Positions 10,901 to 20,079 of a DNA stretch of 64,000 bases are shown piece by piece. The notes under the pieces are model-generated. The model was not told where the DNA came from, did no database searches, and saw only the letters and a list, made by a program, of their open reading frames with translations. The position numbers were made by a program, and so were the translations under genes. Numbering within the stretch: position 1 is the first letter of the stretch; the number at the start of each line of letters is the position of its first letter. The stretch is taken from the NCBI RefSeq assembly GCF_018449795.1, contig NZ_JAAVVE010000001.1, positions 1 through 64,000 on the forward strand, written 5' to 3'. The stretch comes from Sphingomonas sp. dw_22 (GTDB taxonomy: Bacteria > Pseudomonadota > Alphaproteobacteria > Sphingomonadales > Sphingomonadaceae).

Positions 10901-11014
10901 TTTCAATCACTTGGTGGAAGACAGCGCAAATCGCAGCGGGCCGATTAACGGCGCCGGGATGGCAACATCCGGGCAGAAAAATGGCAAAAATCTTGCGACG
11001 CGGTGAATTTACGA

Positions 11015-11042
11015 TTGACGGAATCGTAACGGCCGCTATTTC
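11015..11042 (+). promoter_or_regulatory. Possible sigma-70 promoter of the lipoprotein gene
   Basis: TTGACG at 11015-11020, a 16-nt spacer, and TATTTC at 11037-11042. This would start transcription near 11049, about 57 nt before the lipoprotein ATG. The fit is by eye only; the spacing is good and the -10 is weak. Confidence 0.3.
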
Positions 11043-11105
11043 AACGGCTTCGCGAAGGCAATCGGGCCGGATGCGAAACGTTTGAGTCCCACTGGGAGCG
11101 CCAAT

Positions 11106-11321
11106 ATGAAGAAGATCCTCATCGTTGCTGCGACTGCCGGCCTGATGTCGCTTGCGGCTTGCGAAGGCGGCACCACCAACACGGAAGCCGCAAACACCGC
11201 AGTCGAAGCGAACGCCTCGATCTATCAGGAAGACGCCGAGAACGGCGCCAACGTCATTGCCGAGAACGTGATCGAGAACGCTACCGACGGCAACGTCGAA
11301 GCGCCGGCGAACGCGAACTGA
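11106..11321 (+). CDS. Small outer-membrane lipoprotein (entericidin-like size)
   Basis: A 71-residue protein. The start MKKILIVAATAGLMSLAAC is a signal peptide ending in a lipobox, with Cys19 as the lipidated residue. The mature 53 residues are low in complexity: rich in Asn, Ala and Glu with repeated ENA/ANA text, and no folded domain is evident. Small lipoproteins of this kind are common stress or envelope proteins. The function is not known. It is a single-gene unit with its own terminator at 11365. Confidence 0.7.
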   Translation: MKKILIVAATAGLMSLAACEGGTTNTEAANTAVEANASIYQEDAENGANVIAENVIENATDGNVEAPANAN

Positions 11322-11364
11322 TCGGCCATTCCGGTCGCCTGGCGATCGGAAGCTGAAGGATAGG

Positions 11365-11396
11365 AAGGGCGTCCCCTAACGGGGGCGCCCTTTTCC
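11365..11396 (+). terminator. Rho-independent terminator of the lipoprotein gene
   Basis: A 10-bp GC-rich stem (11367-11376 with 11381-11390, one G-U pair), a TAAC loop, then TTTT. It lies 44 bp after the lipoprotein stop and before the dctA-like gene. Confidence 0.75.
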
Positions 11397-11444
11397 ATTG
11401 GGGTGACGGTGCCCGGCACGCTATCGGCGGGACGCGCGAAGGGG

Positions 11445-12743
11445 ATGAGCATGATGCCCAATCACGGCGGACCCGTAGCGCCCGGACGGCCGCACTTCTG
11501 GCGACTGCTCTATTTCTGGGTGCTGGTGGCGATCGCCGCGGGCGTGACGCTCGGCTATTTCCGGCCCGGCATCGGCGCGGCCATGCAGCCGCTGGGCGAG
11601 GCGTTCATCGCGCTCGTCAAGATGATCATCCCGCCGGTGATCTTCCTGACGGTGGTGACCGGAATCGCCGGATCGCACGGGCTCGGCTCGCTCGGCCGCG
11701 TGGCGATCAAGGCATTCGCCTATTTCCTGTTCTTCTCCACGATCGCGCTGATCGTCGGCCTGGTGGTCTCGCACATCGTCCAGCCCGGCGCCGGCATGCA
11801 CATCGATCCGCGCACGCTGAACGCCGCCGCAGTCCATGGCTATGCCGAGAAGGCGCATGAGACGAGCGTCACCGGCTTCCTGATGGCGATCATCCCGACC
11901 ACGCTGGTTTCGGCCTTCACCAGCGGATCGATCCTCCAGGTGCTGTTCGTCGCGGTGCTGTTCGGCGTCGCGCTGGCGCTGGTGGGCGAGCCCGCGCGGC
12001 CGGTGACCGACCTGCTCGAGCGGCTTTCGCTGGTGGTGTTCCGGCTGGTCTCCATCGTGATGTGGGCGGCGCCGGTGGGGGCGTTCGGCGCGATGGCCTT
12101 CACCATCGGCAGATATGGCGTAGGGACGCTTTGGAGCCTCGGCGCGCTGGTTGCGACCTTCTATCTCACGTCGCTGATCTTCGTGCTGGTGGTACTGGGC
12201 ACGGTGGCGGCGCTGACCGGCTTCTCGATCCTCAAGCTGCTGCGCTATTTGAAAGCCGAGCTGCTGCTGGTGCTCGGCACCTCCTCGTCCGAAGCTGCCC
12301 TGCCCGCGCTGATCGAGAAGCTCCAGCGCGCCGGCGCCGCCAAGGACGTGGTCGGCGTAATCGTGCCCGCGGGCTATTCGTTCAACCTCGACGGCACCAA
12401 CATCTACATGACGCTGGCGGCGCTGTTCATCGCCCAGGCGACCGGCGTCGAGCTGACGCTGGGCGAGCAGATCGGGCTGCTGCTGGTCGCGATGCTGAGC
12501 AGCAAGGGCGCGGCGGGCGTGACCGGCGCGGGGTTCGTCACGCTCGCCGCGACGCTGGCGATCGTGCCCAAGGTGCCGCTTGCGGGCATGGCGCTCATCC
12601 TGGGCGTCGATCGCTTCATGAGCGAATGCCGGAGCCTTACCAATTTCGTCGGCAATGCCGTGGCGACGCTGGTGGTGGCCCGCTGGGAAGGCGCGCTCGG
12701 CCTGTCCAATCCGATCTATTTCAACTTCGATCCCGATTTCTGA
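11445..12743 (+). CDS. dctA: Dicarboxylate/amino acid:cation symporter (DctA type)
   Basis: A 432-residue inner-membrane transporter of the DAACS family that imports C4-dicarboxylates or acidic amino acids with H+ or Na+. Family marks are [18 protein letters not shown], the [15 protein letters not shown] re-entrant loop, and [20 protein letters not shown], all closest to DctA rather than GltP. There are about eight membrane helices. Two starts are possible (11445 and 11451); the AAGGGG ribosome-binding site fits either. The substrate should be succinate, fumarate or malate by homology; this is not proven. Confidence 0.85.
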   Translation: MSMMPNHGGPVAPGRPHFWRLLYFWVLVAIAAGVTLGYFRPGIGAAMQPLGEAFIALVKMIIPPVIFLTVVTGIAGSHGLGSLGRVAIKAFAYFLFFSTIALIVGLVVSHIVQPGAGMHIDPRTLNAAAVHGYAEKAHETSVTGFLMAIIPTTLVSAFTSGSILQVLFVAVLFGVALALVGEPARPVTDLLERLSLVVFRLVSIVMWAAPVGAFGAMAFTIGRYGVGTLWSLGALVATFYLTSLIFVLVVLGTVAALTGFSILKLLRYLKAELLLVLGTSSSEAALPALIEKLQRAGAAKDVVGVIVPAGYSFNLDGTNIYMTLAALFIAQATGVELTLGEQIGLLLVAMLSSKGAAGVTGAGFVTLAATLAIVPKVPLAGMALILGVDRFMSECRSLTNFVGNAVATLVVARWEGALGLSNPIYFNFDPDF

Positions 12744-12896
12744 CGGGAGCCCGGTCGGGATCGCGAGTCGGGCGCTGGGGAACGGACTGTTTCGCGACAT
12801 TCAACTGCGCGATCCCGGTCATGTTCCCCAAAGGCGCCCGTCCACGCATGGGCAGGCATGGCGGTGCGTTGTTGCCCCGCGCCCGGCCCGCACGTC

Positions 12897-13706
12897 TCAG
12901 TCGTTTGGCAGATAGGTACGGGCGTCCACCAGCACATAGCCGGGCGTCTCGCTGACGCATTGTTGCAGCAGCGGCAGATGACCGGCCCCGAAGAAGACGA
13001 TGACGCGATCGCCGGGCCGGGCTGCCTGGAGGAGGTTGGCGCAGATGCCCAGATTGCGCTTGTACCAGGCGAGCGTCGCGTCCAGGCCGGGTTGCTCCTT
13101 GCCTGCGCCCAGCTCCAGGATCTCCCGATAGAGGCCGTGCGATCGAAGCGCCGCTGCCGAATCGTTCAGCAGCCGGAGCGTCGCCGCCACGCCCTTCTCG
13201 CGCAGGGTCTTTTCCTGCGCCGCGACATTGGCGTCGCTGACCTTCGTGATGTCGTCGATGACCGCCTGATGTCCATGCGCCGTCGCGAATGCGACGGCCG
13301 GATCGAACGGCAGGGACATCGGCATGTCGAGTCCATGCACGCGCGCAAGCCCATTGGCGCGCGCTACGCGAAAGCCGAGCTGCACGATTTCGCTTCGGTC
13401 GGCGGGCAGCGCGTCGGCCAGATATTTCTTGTAATCCGCGTCCGGCGCGCCCGGCTCCCATTCGACGCCGACCAGGGTCGGCTTGAAGGCGGACAGGGCC
13501 GCGGCGACCTTGACGATTTCGGCCTGCCGCGCCGGGGCCAGCATGTCGTCTACAGAGGCGTTCCGGTAGTCCTTCCCCGGATTGTCGAAATGGAAGACGC
13601 CTACGACCATCACCTGGATGATGGGTTCCGCCGGCTTGTCCTGGGCCATGGCCGGCGGCGTCGCCAGCAGAAGACAGCCGGCCACCAGCGCCTTGAAGAT
13701 ATTCAT
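12897..13706 (-). CDS. Periplasmic DUF5694 (TraB/ChaN-like fold) protein
   Basis: A 269-residue protein with a signal peptide (MNIFKALVAGCLLLATPPAMAQ). It has the features of DUF5694: VMVVGVFHFDNPG near the N-terminus, LVGVEWEP, and IVFFGAGHLPLLQQ near the C-terminus. The spaced H/E/GAGH motifs recall the TraB/PrgY and heme-binding ChaN-like superfamily. The biochemical role is unknown. I chose the ATG at 13706 because it starts the signal peptide. It is divergent from the acylase gene. Confidence 0.7.
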   Translation of the reverse strand: MNIFKALVAGCLLLATPPAMAQDKPAEPIIQVMVVGVFHFDNPGKDYRNASVDDMLAPARQAEIVKVAAALSAFKPTLVGVEWEPGAPDADYKKYLADALPADRSEIVQLGFRVARANGLARVHGLDMPMSLPFDPAVAFATAHGHQAVIDDITKVSDANVAAQEKTLREKGVAATLRLLNDSAAALRSHGLYREILELGAGKEQPGLDATLAWYKRNLGICANLLQAARPGDRVIVFFGAGHLPLLQQCVSETPGYVLVDARTYLPND

Positions 13707-13863
13707 CGAAAACTCCCTTGCCGCCACATCGCGCGGCAGGCGTCGCATGCCCCTAAGCCCGAGTTGCCATCGGCGATAGCGCCAAAGCGCGCCGGAAGCG
13801 CGGGAACGGCCGGTCGCCAGCCGGCGCATGGCCTTTCGGCTTTTCCCGCGTTACGCAGGCGCA

Positions 13864-16047
13864 ATGGAAAAGACCCTTCGACGCACGCGCTCCGCGCTGA
13901 TCCTGCTGGCAATGCTGACGACCGCGGCAAGCGCGCCCGATACCGACATGGCGCGGTGGCGGGCGGAAGCCGCGCGGGTCACGATCACGCGCGACGACTG
14001 GGGCATCCCCCATGTCCACGGCCAGTCGGACGCGGACGCCGTGTTCGGCCTGATCTATGCCCAGGCGGAGGACGATTTCTCCCGCGTCGAGGCGAACTAT
14101 CTGACCGCGCTGGGCCGCACCGCCGAGGCGGAGGGCGAGGAGGCGATCTGGACCGATCTGCGCCAGCGGCTGTTCGCCGATCCCGCCGAGCTGAAGGCGC
14201 AATATGCGGCGAGCCCCGCCTGGCTGCGCAAGCTGATGGACGCCTGGGCGGACGGGCTGAACTATTATCTCGCCACCCATCCGGAGACGAAGCCCAAGGC
14301 GCTGACCCGGTTCGAGCCGTGGATGGCGCTCAGCTTCACCGAGGGCAGCATCGGCGGCGATATCGAGCGGATATCCCTCAGCGATCTCAAGACCTTCTAC
14401 GGCCGCCCTACCCCGCCGACGCCGGAGGAACTGGGCATGGTCCCGCGCGAGCCCTCGGGATCGAACGGCATCACCATCGCGCCGAAGCTGACCGAGAACG
14501 GCCACGCCCTGCTGCTCATCAATCCGCACACCAGCTTCTATTTCCGCTCCGAGGCGCAGATGACCAGCGCCGAGGGGCTGAGCGTCTATGGCGCGAGCAC
14601 CTGGGGCCAGTTCTTCATCTACCAGGGCTTCAACGCCAAGGCCGGCTGGATGCACACCTCCGCGACGGTGGATAATGTCGACGAGTTCGCCGAGACGATA
14701 GCGCGTGGCCCAAACGGCTATTCCTATCGCTACGGCACCGCGCAGCGCCCGGTCACGGCGAAGACGGTGACGATCCGCTATCGCAAGCCCGACGGCACGC
14801 TGGGCGAGCGCGGCTTCACCACCTGGCGCACGCATCACGGCCCGATCGTCGCGGCGAAGGGCGGCAAGTGGATCGCGACCGCCTTGATGTGGAACCCGGT
14901 TCCGGCGCTGGAGCAATCCTATCTGCGGACCAAGGCGACCGACCTCGCCAGCTATCTGAAGATCGCCGAGCGCAAGGCCAATTCCTCGAACGACACGCTG
15001 TTCGCCGACAGCAAGGGCGAAACCGCTTTCCTGATGCCGCAGTTCATGCCGGTGCGCAGCGCCCGCTTCGACTATACGAAGCCGGTCGACGGCAGCGATC
15101 CCGCGACCGATTGGAAGGGCCTGCACACGCTCGCCAGCCTGCCGAGCGTCCTCAATCCGCGCACGGGCTGGACCCACAACACCAATGACTGGCCGTGGAA
15201 CGCGGCCGGCGCGGACAGCCCCAAGGCCGCCGACTATCCCCGCTACATGGACCAGGTGGGCCCGAACGCGCGCGGCACCCATGCCGATCTGCTGCTGACC
15301 GGCAAGACAGGCTGGACGGCGGAGAAGCTGCGCGCGGCGGCGTTCGATTCCTATCTGCCCGCCTTCGCCCGGCTGCTGCCAGGCCTCGTCGCGGCATGGG
15401 ACAAGCTGCCCGAAAGCGATCCGCGCCGGGCGGCGCTGGCCGATCCGATCGCGCTGCTCCGGGGCTGGGACTATCGCTGGGGCTATGATTCCGCCGCGAC
15501 CAGCCTGGCGGTGTTCTGGGGCGATCAATTGTGGCGCGAGGTCGGGAGTTTCGCCCAGGCCGAGCGGATCAACGTGCCCGACTATATCGCCACCCGAGTC
15601 GAACCCGGCACGAAGCTCGATGCGCTGACGGCGGCGGTCGATCGGCTCAAGCGCGACTTCGGCAATTGGCGGACGCCCTGGCGCGAGATCAACCGCTTCC
15701 AGCGGCTGGACGATGCGATTCGGCCGCATTTCGACGATGCGGCGGCCTCGCTCCCGGTGCCCTTCACCTCGGCGCAATGGGGCAGCCTGGCCTCGTTCGG
15801 GGCGAAGACCTGGCCGGGGACGAAGCGCTATTACGGCACCAGCGGCAACAGCTTCGTCGCGGTGATCGAGTTCGGCCCGCGCGTGAAGGCGATGGCGGTG
15901 ATGGCCGGCGGGCAGAGCGGCGACCCCCGCTCTCCCCATTTCGCCGACCAGATCCAGCGCTATGCCGAGGGGCAGCTACGTCCGGTCTATTTCTATCCCG
16001 ACGAGTTGAAGGGACATGTCGAGCGGACCTATCGCCCCGGCGATTGA
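13864..16047 (+). CDS. Penicillin acylase family (Ntn-hydrolase) protein
   Basis: A 727-residue periplasmic amidohydrolase. A signal peptide (MEKTLRRTRSALILLAMLT...ASA) precedes RDDWGIPHVHGQSDADAVFGLIYAQAEDDF, split here by eye into the family's conserved N-terminal motif. The autocatalytic cleavage site is visible as GSNG, where Ser becomes the N-terminal nucleophile of the beta chain. NPHTSFYF follows. Members hydrolyse penicillins, acyl-homoserine lactones or cyclic imides, so the substrate cannot be assigned. An in-frame ATG at 13828 adds 12 residues ahead of the signal peptide; I prefer 13864. Confidence 0.85.
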   Translation: MEKTLRRTRSALILLAMLTTAASAPDTDMARWRAEAARVTITRDDWGIPHVHGQSDADAVFGLIYAQAEDDFSRVEANYLTALGRTAEAEGEEAIWTDLRQRLFADPAELKAQYAASPAWLRKLMDAWADGLNYYLATHPETKPKALTRFEPWMALSFTEGSIGGDIERISLSDLKTFYGRPTPPTPEELGMVPREPSGSNGITIAPKLTENGHALLLINPHTSFYFRSEAQMTSAEGLSVYGASTWGQFFIYQGFNAKAGWMHTSATVDNVDEFAETIARGPNGYSYRYGTAQRPVTAKTVTIRYRKPDGTLGERGFTTWRTHHGPIVAAKGGKWIATALMWNPVPALEQSYLRTKATDLASYLKIAERKANSSNDTLFADSKGETAFLMPQFMPVRSARFDYTKPVDGSDPATDWKGLHTLASLPSVLNPRTGWTHNTNDWPWNAAGADSPKAADYPRYMDQVGPNARGTHADLLLTGKTGWTAEKLRAAAFDSYLPAFARLLPGLVAAWDKLPESDPRRAALADPIALLRGWDYRWGYDSAATSLAVFWGDQLWREVGSFAQAERINVPDYIATRVEPGTKLDALTAAVDRLKRDFGNWRTPWREINRFQRLDDAIRPHFDDAAASLPVPFTSAQWGSLASFGAKTWPGTKRYYGTSGNSFVAVIEFGPRVKAMAVMAGGQSGDPRSPHFADQIQRYAEGQLRPVYFYPDELKGHVERTYRPGD

Positions 16048-16091
16048 GGGCCGTCGAACGGACGGATCATCGTGCGGCGTGCCGACCGGCA

Positions 16092-16874
16092 TCATCCGCG
16101 CAATTCCGGCAGGAAATGCTCCATGACGGCGCGATTGAAGGGATCGCGCGCCATGCGCTGCATCATCTCGATCACGCGCTCGTCTTCCTTGACCCCGAGG
16201 AGCCACAACGCCTTGTCGAGGACGCGCCGGTCATAGGCGTAGCGGCCGCCGCCTTGCGTTTCGATGTGCGTGAGAATGCGGGCAATGTCCGGCTCGGCCA
16301 AGGCGAAGAGCCTCTCGAAATCCGCCAGGAACGCGCTGGCCTGCTCGGCCGTATCGATCTTGCCGGGGTGTCTGGTGCCCAGTTCCCGGTTGAGCGCCCT
16401 GAGCGCATAATCGTCCCACATGGTCGCGGCCTGGGGATGATAGAACCAGAGCATCTTCATGCAGAAGGACCGCAGCATGCTCGGGCGCTTGCCATGCGCG
16501 ACCACGACGTCGCGAACGGCCTCGATCGCCTGCCACCACAGCCGCGCCAGCGTCTCGGCCGCGGTGTCCGGGGCGCCGCGATAGATGGGATCGAGTGCCT
16601 GCGCGATAGCGGCCAGCCGCGCTTCACGGCCGTCCTTTGGAGCCAGCGGGTAGTGAAAAACGCGATATTCCTGCGCAAAGGCCTGTAGCATCGCCGCCGA
16701 CAGCGGCCCTTCCCGAACCGCGGCGACGATCTGCGCATCGGTCGGGCGCACCACATTCTTTCGATCCAGATTGACCGGGTCGATCCATTGGTTGCGGGCC
16801 TCCAGGCCTCCCCATGTCAGCGCGCCGAATCGCGTGCGGCCAAGTTTCAGGCAGTCAGCGTCGTTCCAGGTCAA
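16092..16874 (-). CDS. Conserved hypothetical protein (helical)
   Basis: I do not recognise this 260-residue cytoplasmic protein. It is largely helical, with a conserved-looking core (FCMKMLWFYHPQAATMWDDYA, in part; RVIEMMQRMARDPFNRAVMEHF) but no catalytic motif I can name. The start is probably TTG at 16874, because GAAGGAG lies eight bases before it. An earlier in-frame start at 17015 would overlap the LysR gene upstream by 92 bp and add Arg/Pro-rich text. It follows the LysR gene on the same strand with a 49-bp gap and may be cotranscribed. Confidence 0.6.
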   Translation of the reverse strand: MTWNDADCLKLGRTRFGALTWGGLEARNQWIDPVNLDRKNVVRPTDAQIVAAVREGPLSAAMLQAFAQEYRVFHYPLAPKDGREARLAAIAQALDPIYRGAPDTAAETLARLWWQAIEAVRDVVVAHGKRPSMLRSFCMKMLWFYHPQAATMWDDYALRALNRELGTRHPGKIDTAEQASAFLADFERLFALAEPDIARILTHIETQGGGRYAYDRRVLDKALWLLGVKEDERVIEMMQRMARDPFNRAVMEHFLPELRG

Positions 16875-16923
16875 GTTCTCGGCTCCTTCGTTCAGGGGCC
16901 GGCTATGACAAAGTCGTTGAGAA

Positions 16924-17898
16924 TTATTGAGCGGCACCGTCCGGCATGCGCGACCTGGCGCGCTGCCCGGGCGATCTTTCACAGCCGGCGCTCGGGCGCT
17001 CGCGCGCTCCGGCAATCTCGGAAGCGACGGCGCGCGCGGCCGTCAGGAAATGCGGCAAGGCCGGATTCAGGTTGCCCGTCCGCCAGGCCAGAACCTGCTC
17101 GACGATCGGCGGATCGGCCAGCGCGCGGAACTTGACGCCGCTGATCCCGAGCTTGCGGAGCGACTGGGGGATGAGGGCGATGCCGATATTCTCCGCGACG
17201 AGGCTGACGATCGTCTGCTGGAGCTGCGTCTCCAGCCGGATCAGCGGCTCGCCGCCTGCCCGCGCCAGATAGTCGGCGATCGCCTGGCGCAATGTCGGCG
17301 TGACTTGCGTGGGCGCCGCGATCAGCGGTTCGCCCACAAGCATCTCCGCGGAAACGAGCTTATGGGCGGCCAGCGCATGATCGGCGGGCACCGCAAGGCA
17401 AAGCGGCTCGCGATGGATGACCGCGGTGGCGAGCCCCCGCACCGGCCCCGGGCTGAAGGTGATGCCGGCATCGAATTCGCCGTTCAGCACGCCGTCCACG
17501 AGAACGGTCGGCAGAACCTCCCGAAGATGCAGTCGGACCTGGGGCCTTGCCGCAATGAAGCGCCGGGTCAGCGCGGGCACGCTGCCATAGGCCGCATGCA
17601 TCATGAACCCGATGGTCAGCTCGCCCAATTCTCCCGCATGCGCCGACTGCGCGTTGCGGCATGCCTGGTCGAACGCGGCGAGCACGGCCTTGCTGTCGGC
17701 AAGGAAACGCTCCCCCGCATAAGTGAGGCGGGCCTGTCGCGAATGGCGCTCGAGGAGCCGCACGCCCAGCTCCTTTTCCAGCGCGATCACCTGCCGGCTG
17801 AGCGGCGGCTGTGTGACGTGCAGCCGCTCCGCCGCACGCCCGAAATGGAGCGTCTCGGCGACCGCGACGAAATAGCGCAACTGGCGGATGTCGATCAT
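16924..17898 (-). CDS. LysR-family transcriptional regulator
   Basis: A 324-residue regulator. The N-terminus LRYFVAVAETLHFGRAAERL and THPPLSRQV-like helix (VTQPPLSRQVIALEKELG) are those of the BenM/CatM/TsaR branch of LysR, followed by the two-lobed effector domain. The last 30 residues are Arg/Pro/Ser-rich and probably disordered. It is divergent from the AEC permease at 17993, with under 100 bp between, so it probably controls the permease in response to the transported acid. Confidence 0.88.
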   Translation of the reverse strand: MIDIRQLRYFVAVAETLHFGRAAERLHVTQPPLSRQVIALEKELGVRLLERHSRQARLTYAGERFLADSKAVLAAFDQACRNAQSAHAGELGELTIGFMMHAAYGSVPALTRRFIAARPQVRLHLREVLPTVLVDGVLNGEFDAGITFSPGPVRGLATAVIHREPLCLAVPADHALAAHKLVSAEMLVGEPLIAAPTQVTPTLRQAIADYLARAGGEPLIRLETQLQQTIVSLVAENIGIALIPQSLRKLGISGVKFRALADPPIVEQVLAWRTGNLNPALPHFLTAARAVASEIAGARERPSAGCERSPGQRARSRMPDGAAQ

Positions 17899-17992
17899 GT
17901 GATACGCAATCGGAATGGATCGGGCCTGTAAACGGCATTAGATTGCATCAAATCGCCGGAATATGCCACGCACTCCTGCAAGCGAGGCCGGC

Positions 17993-18928
17993 ATGTTGTC
18001 CGTTCTGACCGTCATTCTTCCGATATTCGCGCTGATCCTGGCGGGCTTCGCGGCGCGCCGGATCGGCGTGCTCGGCCCGCATGCGACCGGGGAGCTCAAC
18101 CGCTTCGTCGTCTATCTCGCCTTGCCCGCCCTTCTTTTCGACATCGTCGCCAGGGCGCGCTGGAACGCGATATGGCAACCTGCGTTCATCGCGACCTTCG
18201 GCCTGGGCATGGCGCTGGTGTTCGCCGTCACCGTGGGATTTCGACGGCGCCGATCAAGGCATCTCGCCGATGCGACGATCGATGGCCTCAACGCCGCCTA
18301 TGCCAATACGGGCTTCATGGGCTTTCCCCTTGTACTGGCGGTGTTGGGACCGGCAGCGCTGGCGCCGACGCTGATCGCCACCATCCTCACCGTCTGCATC
18401 CTGTTCGCGGTCGCGCTCATCCTGATCGAGGTCGGCCTCCAGACCGAGCGGCACCCCCGGCACATGGCGGCGAAGGTGATGGGTTCGCTGGCCCGCAATC
18501 CCCTGCTCATCGCGCCCGTGCTGGGCACATTGTTCCTCACCCTCCACATCCCGGTGCCCAGCCCGGCGGAAAGCTTCCTCAAACTGCTCGGCAGCGCGGC
18601 ATCGCCCTGCGCACTCGTCGCCCTGGGGCTTTTCCTGGCCGAGAAACGCGAGAGCGCTGCGCCGGCACCGGGGACCACCGGGCTGCTGGTGGGACTGAAG
18701 CTGGTAGCGCAACCGGGCGCGACCTGGGCGCTGGCGACCGGGATATTCCATCTGTCGGCGCCGCTCACACAGGCAGCCGTCCTGCTGGCGGCCCTTCCAA
18801 CCGGCACCGGGCCGTTCATGGTAGCGGAGTTCTACAGGCGCGAGGCGGGCATCACGTCCGGCGCCGTTCTGGCCTCGACGATCGCCTCGCTCGCGACAAT
18901 CGCCCTTTACCTGAGCCTGGCGACATAG
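17993..18928 (+). CDS. AEC-family permease (auxin efflux carrier type)
   Basis: A 311-residue inner-membrane transporter with about ten helices. It begins MLSVLTVILPIFALILAGF, the standard AEC start, and includes NTGFMGFPL and the C-terminal half with LVGLKLVAQP and LLAALPTGTGPFMVAE, typical for this family. Bacterial members move malate, malonate or similar acids. I chose ATG 17993 over 17963 because GAGG lies just before it and the first helix then starts at once. The divergent LysR is its likely regulator. Confidence 0.82.
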   Translation: MLSVLTVILPIFALILAGFAARRIGVLGPHATGELNRFVVYLALPALLFDIVARARWNAIWQPAFIATFGLGMALVFAVTVGFRRRRSRHLADATIDGLNAAYANTGFMGFPLVLAVLGPAALAPTLIATILTVCILFAVALILIEVGLQTERHPRHMAAKVMGSLARNPLLIAPVLGTLFLTLHIPVPSPAESFLKLLGSAASPCALVALGLFLAEKRESAAPAPGTTGLLVGLKLVAQPGATWALATGIFHLSAPLTQAAVLLAALPTGTGPFMVAEFYRREAGITSGAVLASTIASLATIALYLSLAT

Positions 18929-18979
18929 CGGCGAGCCGGAAACCACAGCATAAGACATTGAAAGCATTTGCTTCCAATG

Positions 18980-19058
<79 letters not shown>

Positions 19059-19288
19059 ACGCGGGGCCTGCTAGCCGCTTGAACGCTCGCGGACAAGCTT
19101 TGCTGCACGCGACGGCGTTTCGCCTGGCCGGACGACCCGCATCGCCCCGTTTCGATACGTTAAGGATGGCGCGGTAAATCATCGTTCTATTTTCCATGGT
19201 TAACACGCGTTTTTCATTCCCACGCCCGTTGCGGCAAATAATTCCCTGCATCAGGACCAAGTGCGTTCAGTCAGCAGGATGCACCGAT

Positions 19289-19948
19289 ATGAAGACGATC
19301 CTTCTCGCGGCAGTCGCCGCATGCGCCGTCGCGGCCCCCGCGAATGCCGCCACGATCATCGAGACCGTGACCGTCGATGCCGCCGCGCCGCAATCGGCGA
19401 CGCTGTCGTTCGGCAAGTTCAATCCGCTGCTGGGCACGCTCAACAGCGTCAGCCTGACATTTGACAGCGTCCTGAACGCATCGGGCACGCTCACGAACAA
19501 TTCGCTGTTCTTCGGCCGCTATTTCCTGCTCACCAGCGGTGGCATCGCCTCGCTGAGCGGCAACGGCTTCAACATGATCGAGCTGCTTTCGGCCGGCGCC
19601 AGCCTGGTCCATGTCGCGCGCGACACGACCATGCACATCGGCCCCTATGCCGATGCCGGCAGCAGGACCGCCACGCTCACCTCGAACCTGGGCGCGTTCA
19701 TCGGCAGCGGCGCGGTGCCGTTCGATTTCAGCTCGGCCAGCCTGTTCGCCGAGATCGGCCTCAACGGCTCGCTCTCGATCGTGCCGCTGATCGGCGGATC
19801 GGCCAGGCTGACCTATGACTATACCCCCAATGCGAGCGCGGTGCCCGAGCCGGCGAGCTGGGCGATGCTGCTGCTCGGCGTGGGCGCGATCGGCGGGGCG
19901 ATGCGCCGGCGCCGCGCGGCGGTGACCACCACCGTCCGCTACGCCTGA
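19289..19948 (+). CDS. PEPxxWA-CTERM sorted secreted protein
   Basis: A 219-residue exported protein. A signal peptide (MKTILLAAVAACAVAAPANA) is followed by a beta-rich body like FxDxF-type PEP-CTERM proteins. The C-terminus is VPEPASWAMLLLGVGAIGG then an Arg cluster: the PEPxxWA-CTERM signal recognised by exosortase/archaeosortase-like machinery in sphingomonads. It is probably cell-surface or exopolysaccharide associated. The start is the ATG heading the signal peptide. A terminator follows. Confidence 0.85.
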   Translation: MKTILLAAVAACAVAAPANAATIIETVTVDAAAPQSATLSFGKFNPLLGTLNSVSLTFDSVLNASGTLTNNSLFFGRYFLLTSGGIASLSGNGFNMIELLSAGASLVHVARDTTMHIGPYADAGSRTATLTSNLGAFIGSGAVPFDFSSASLFAEIGLNGSLSIVPLIGGSARLTYDYTPNASAVPEPASWAMLLLGVGAIGGAMRRRRAAVTTTVRYA

Positions 19949-19952
19949 GGGT

Positions 19953-19986
19953 GAAAAGGGGCGACGCATCCGCGCCGCCCCTTTTC
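19953..19986 (+). terminator. Rho-independent terminator after the PEP-CTERM gene
   Basis: An 11-bp stem (19953-19963 with 19976-19986, arm GAAAAGGGGCG). The A-rich left arm and T-rich right arm give a U tract on the plus strand and also toward the opposite strand. It sits 5 bp after the stop. Confidence 0.75.
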
Positions 19987-20003
19987 GCAGCGGCAATCGA
20001 TGC

Positions 20004-20079
20004 TGGTGGGCCCGGCAGGACTCGAACCCGCAACCTAGCCGTTATGAGCGGCCAGCTCTAACCGTTGAGCTACAGGCCC
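20004..20079 (-). tRNA. tRNA-Ile2 (CAT, lysidine type)
   Basis: The reverse strand gives a 76-nt cloverleaf with encoded CCA: acceptor GGGCCTG/CGGGCCC (one wobble pair), anticodon stem GGCCG/CGGCT with loop CTCATAA (anticodon CAT), and T loop GGGTTCGAGTCC. The acceptor GGGCC..GGCCCA is typical of the AUA-reading isoleucine tRNA whose C34 becomes lysidine. Elongator tRNA-Met cannot be fully excluded by eye. Its 5' end overlaps the stop codon of the deacetylase gene by 10 bp. Confidence 0.9.

Noticed and set aside
13753..15939. 728-codon minus-strand frame antisense to the acylase
   Set aside because: Shadow of a high-GC gene; no signal peptide or motif, and the acylase has its nucleophile motif.
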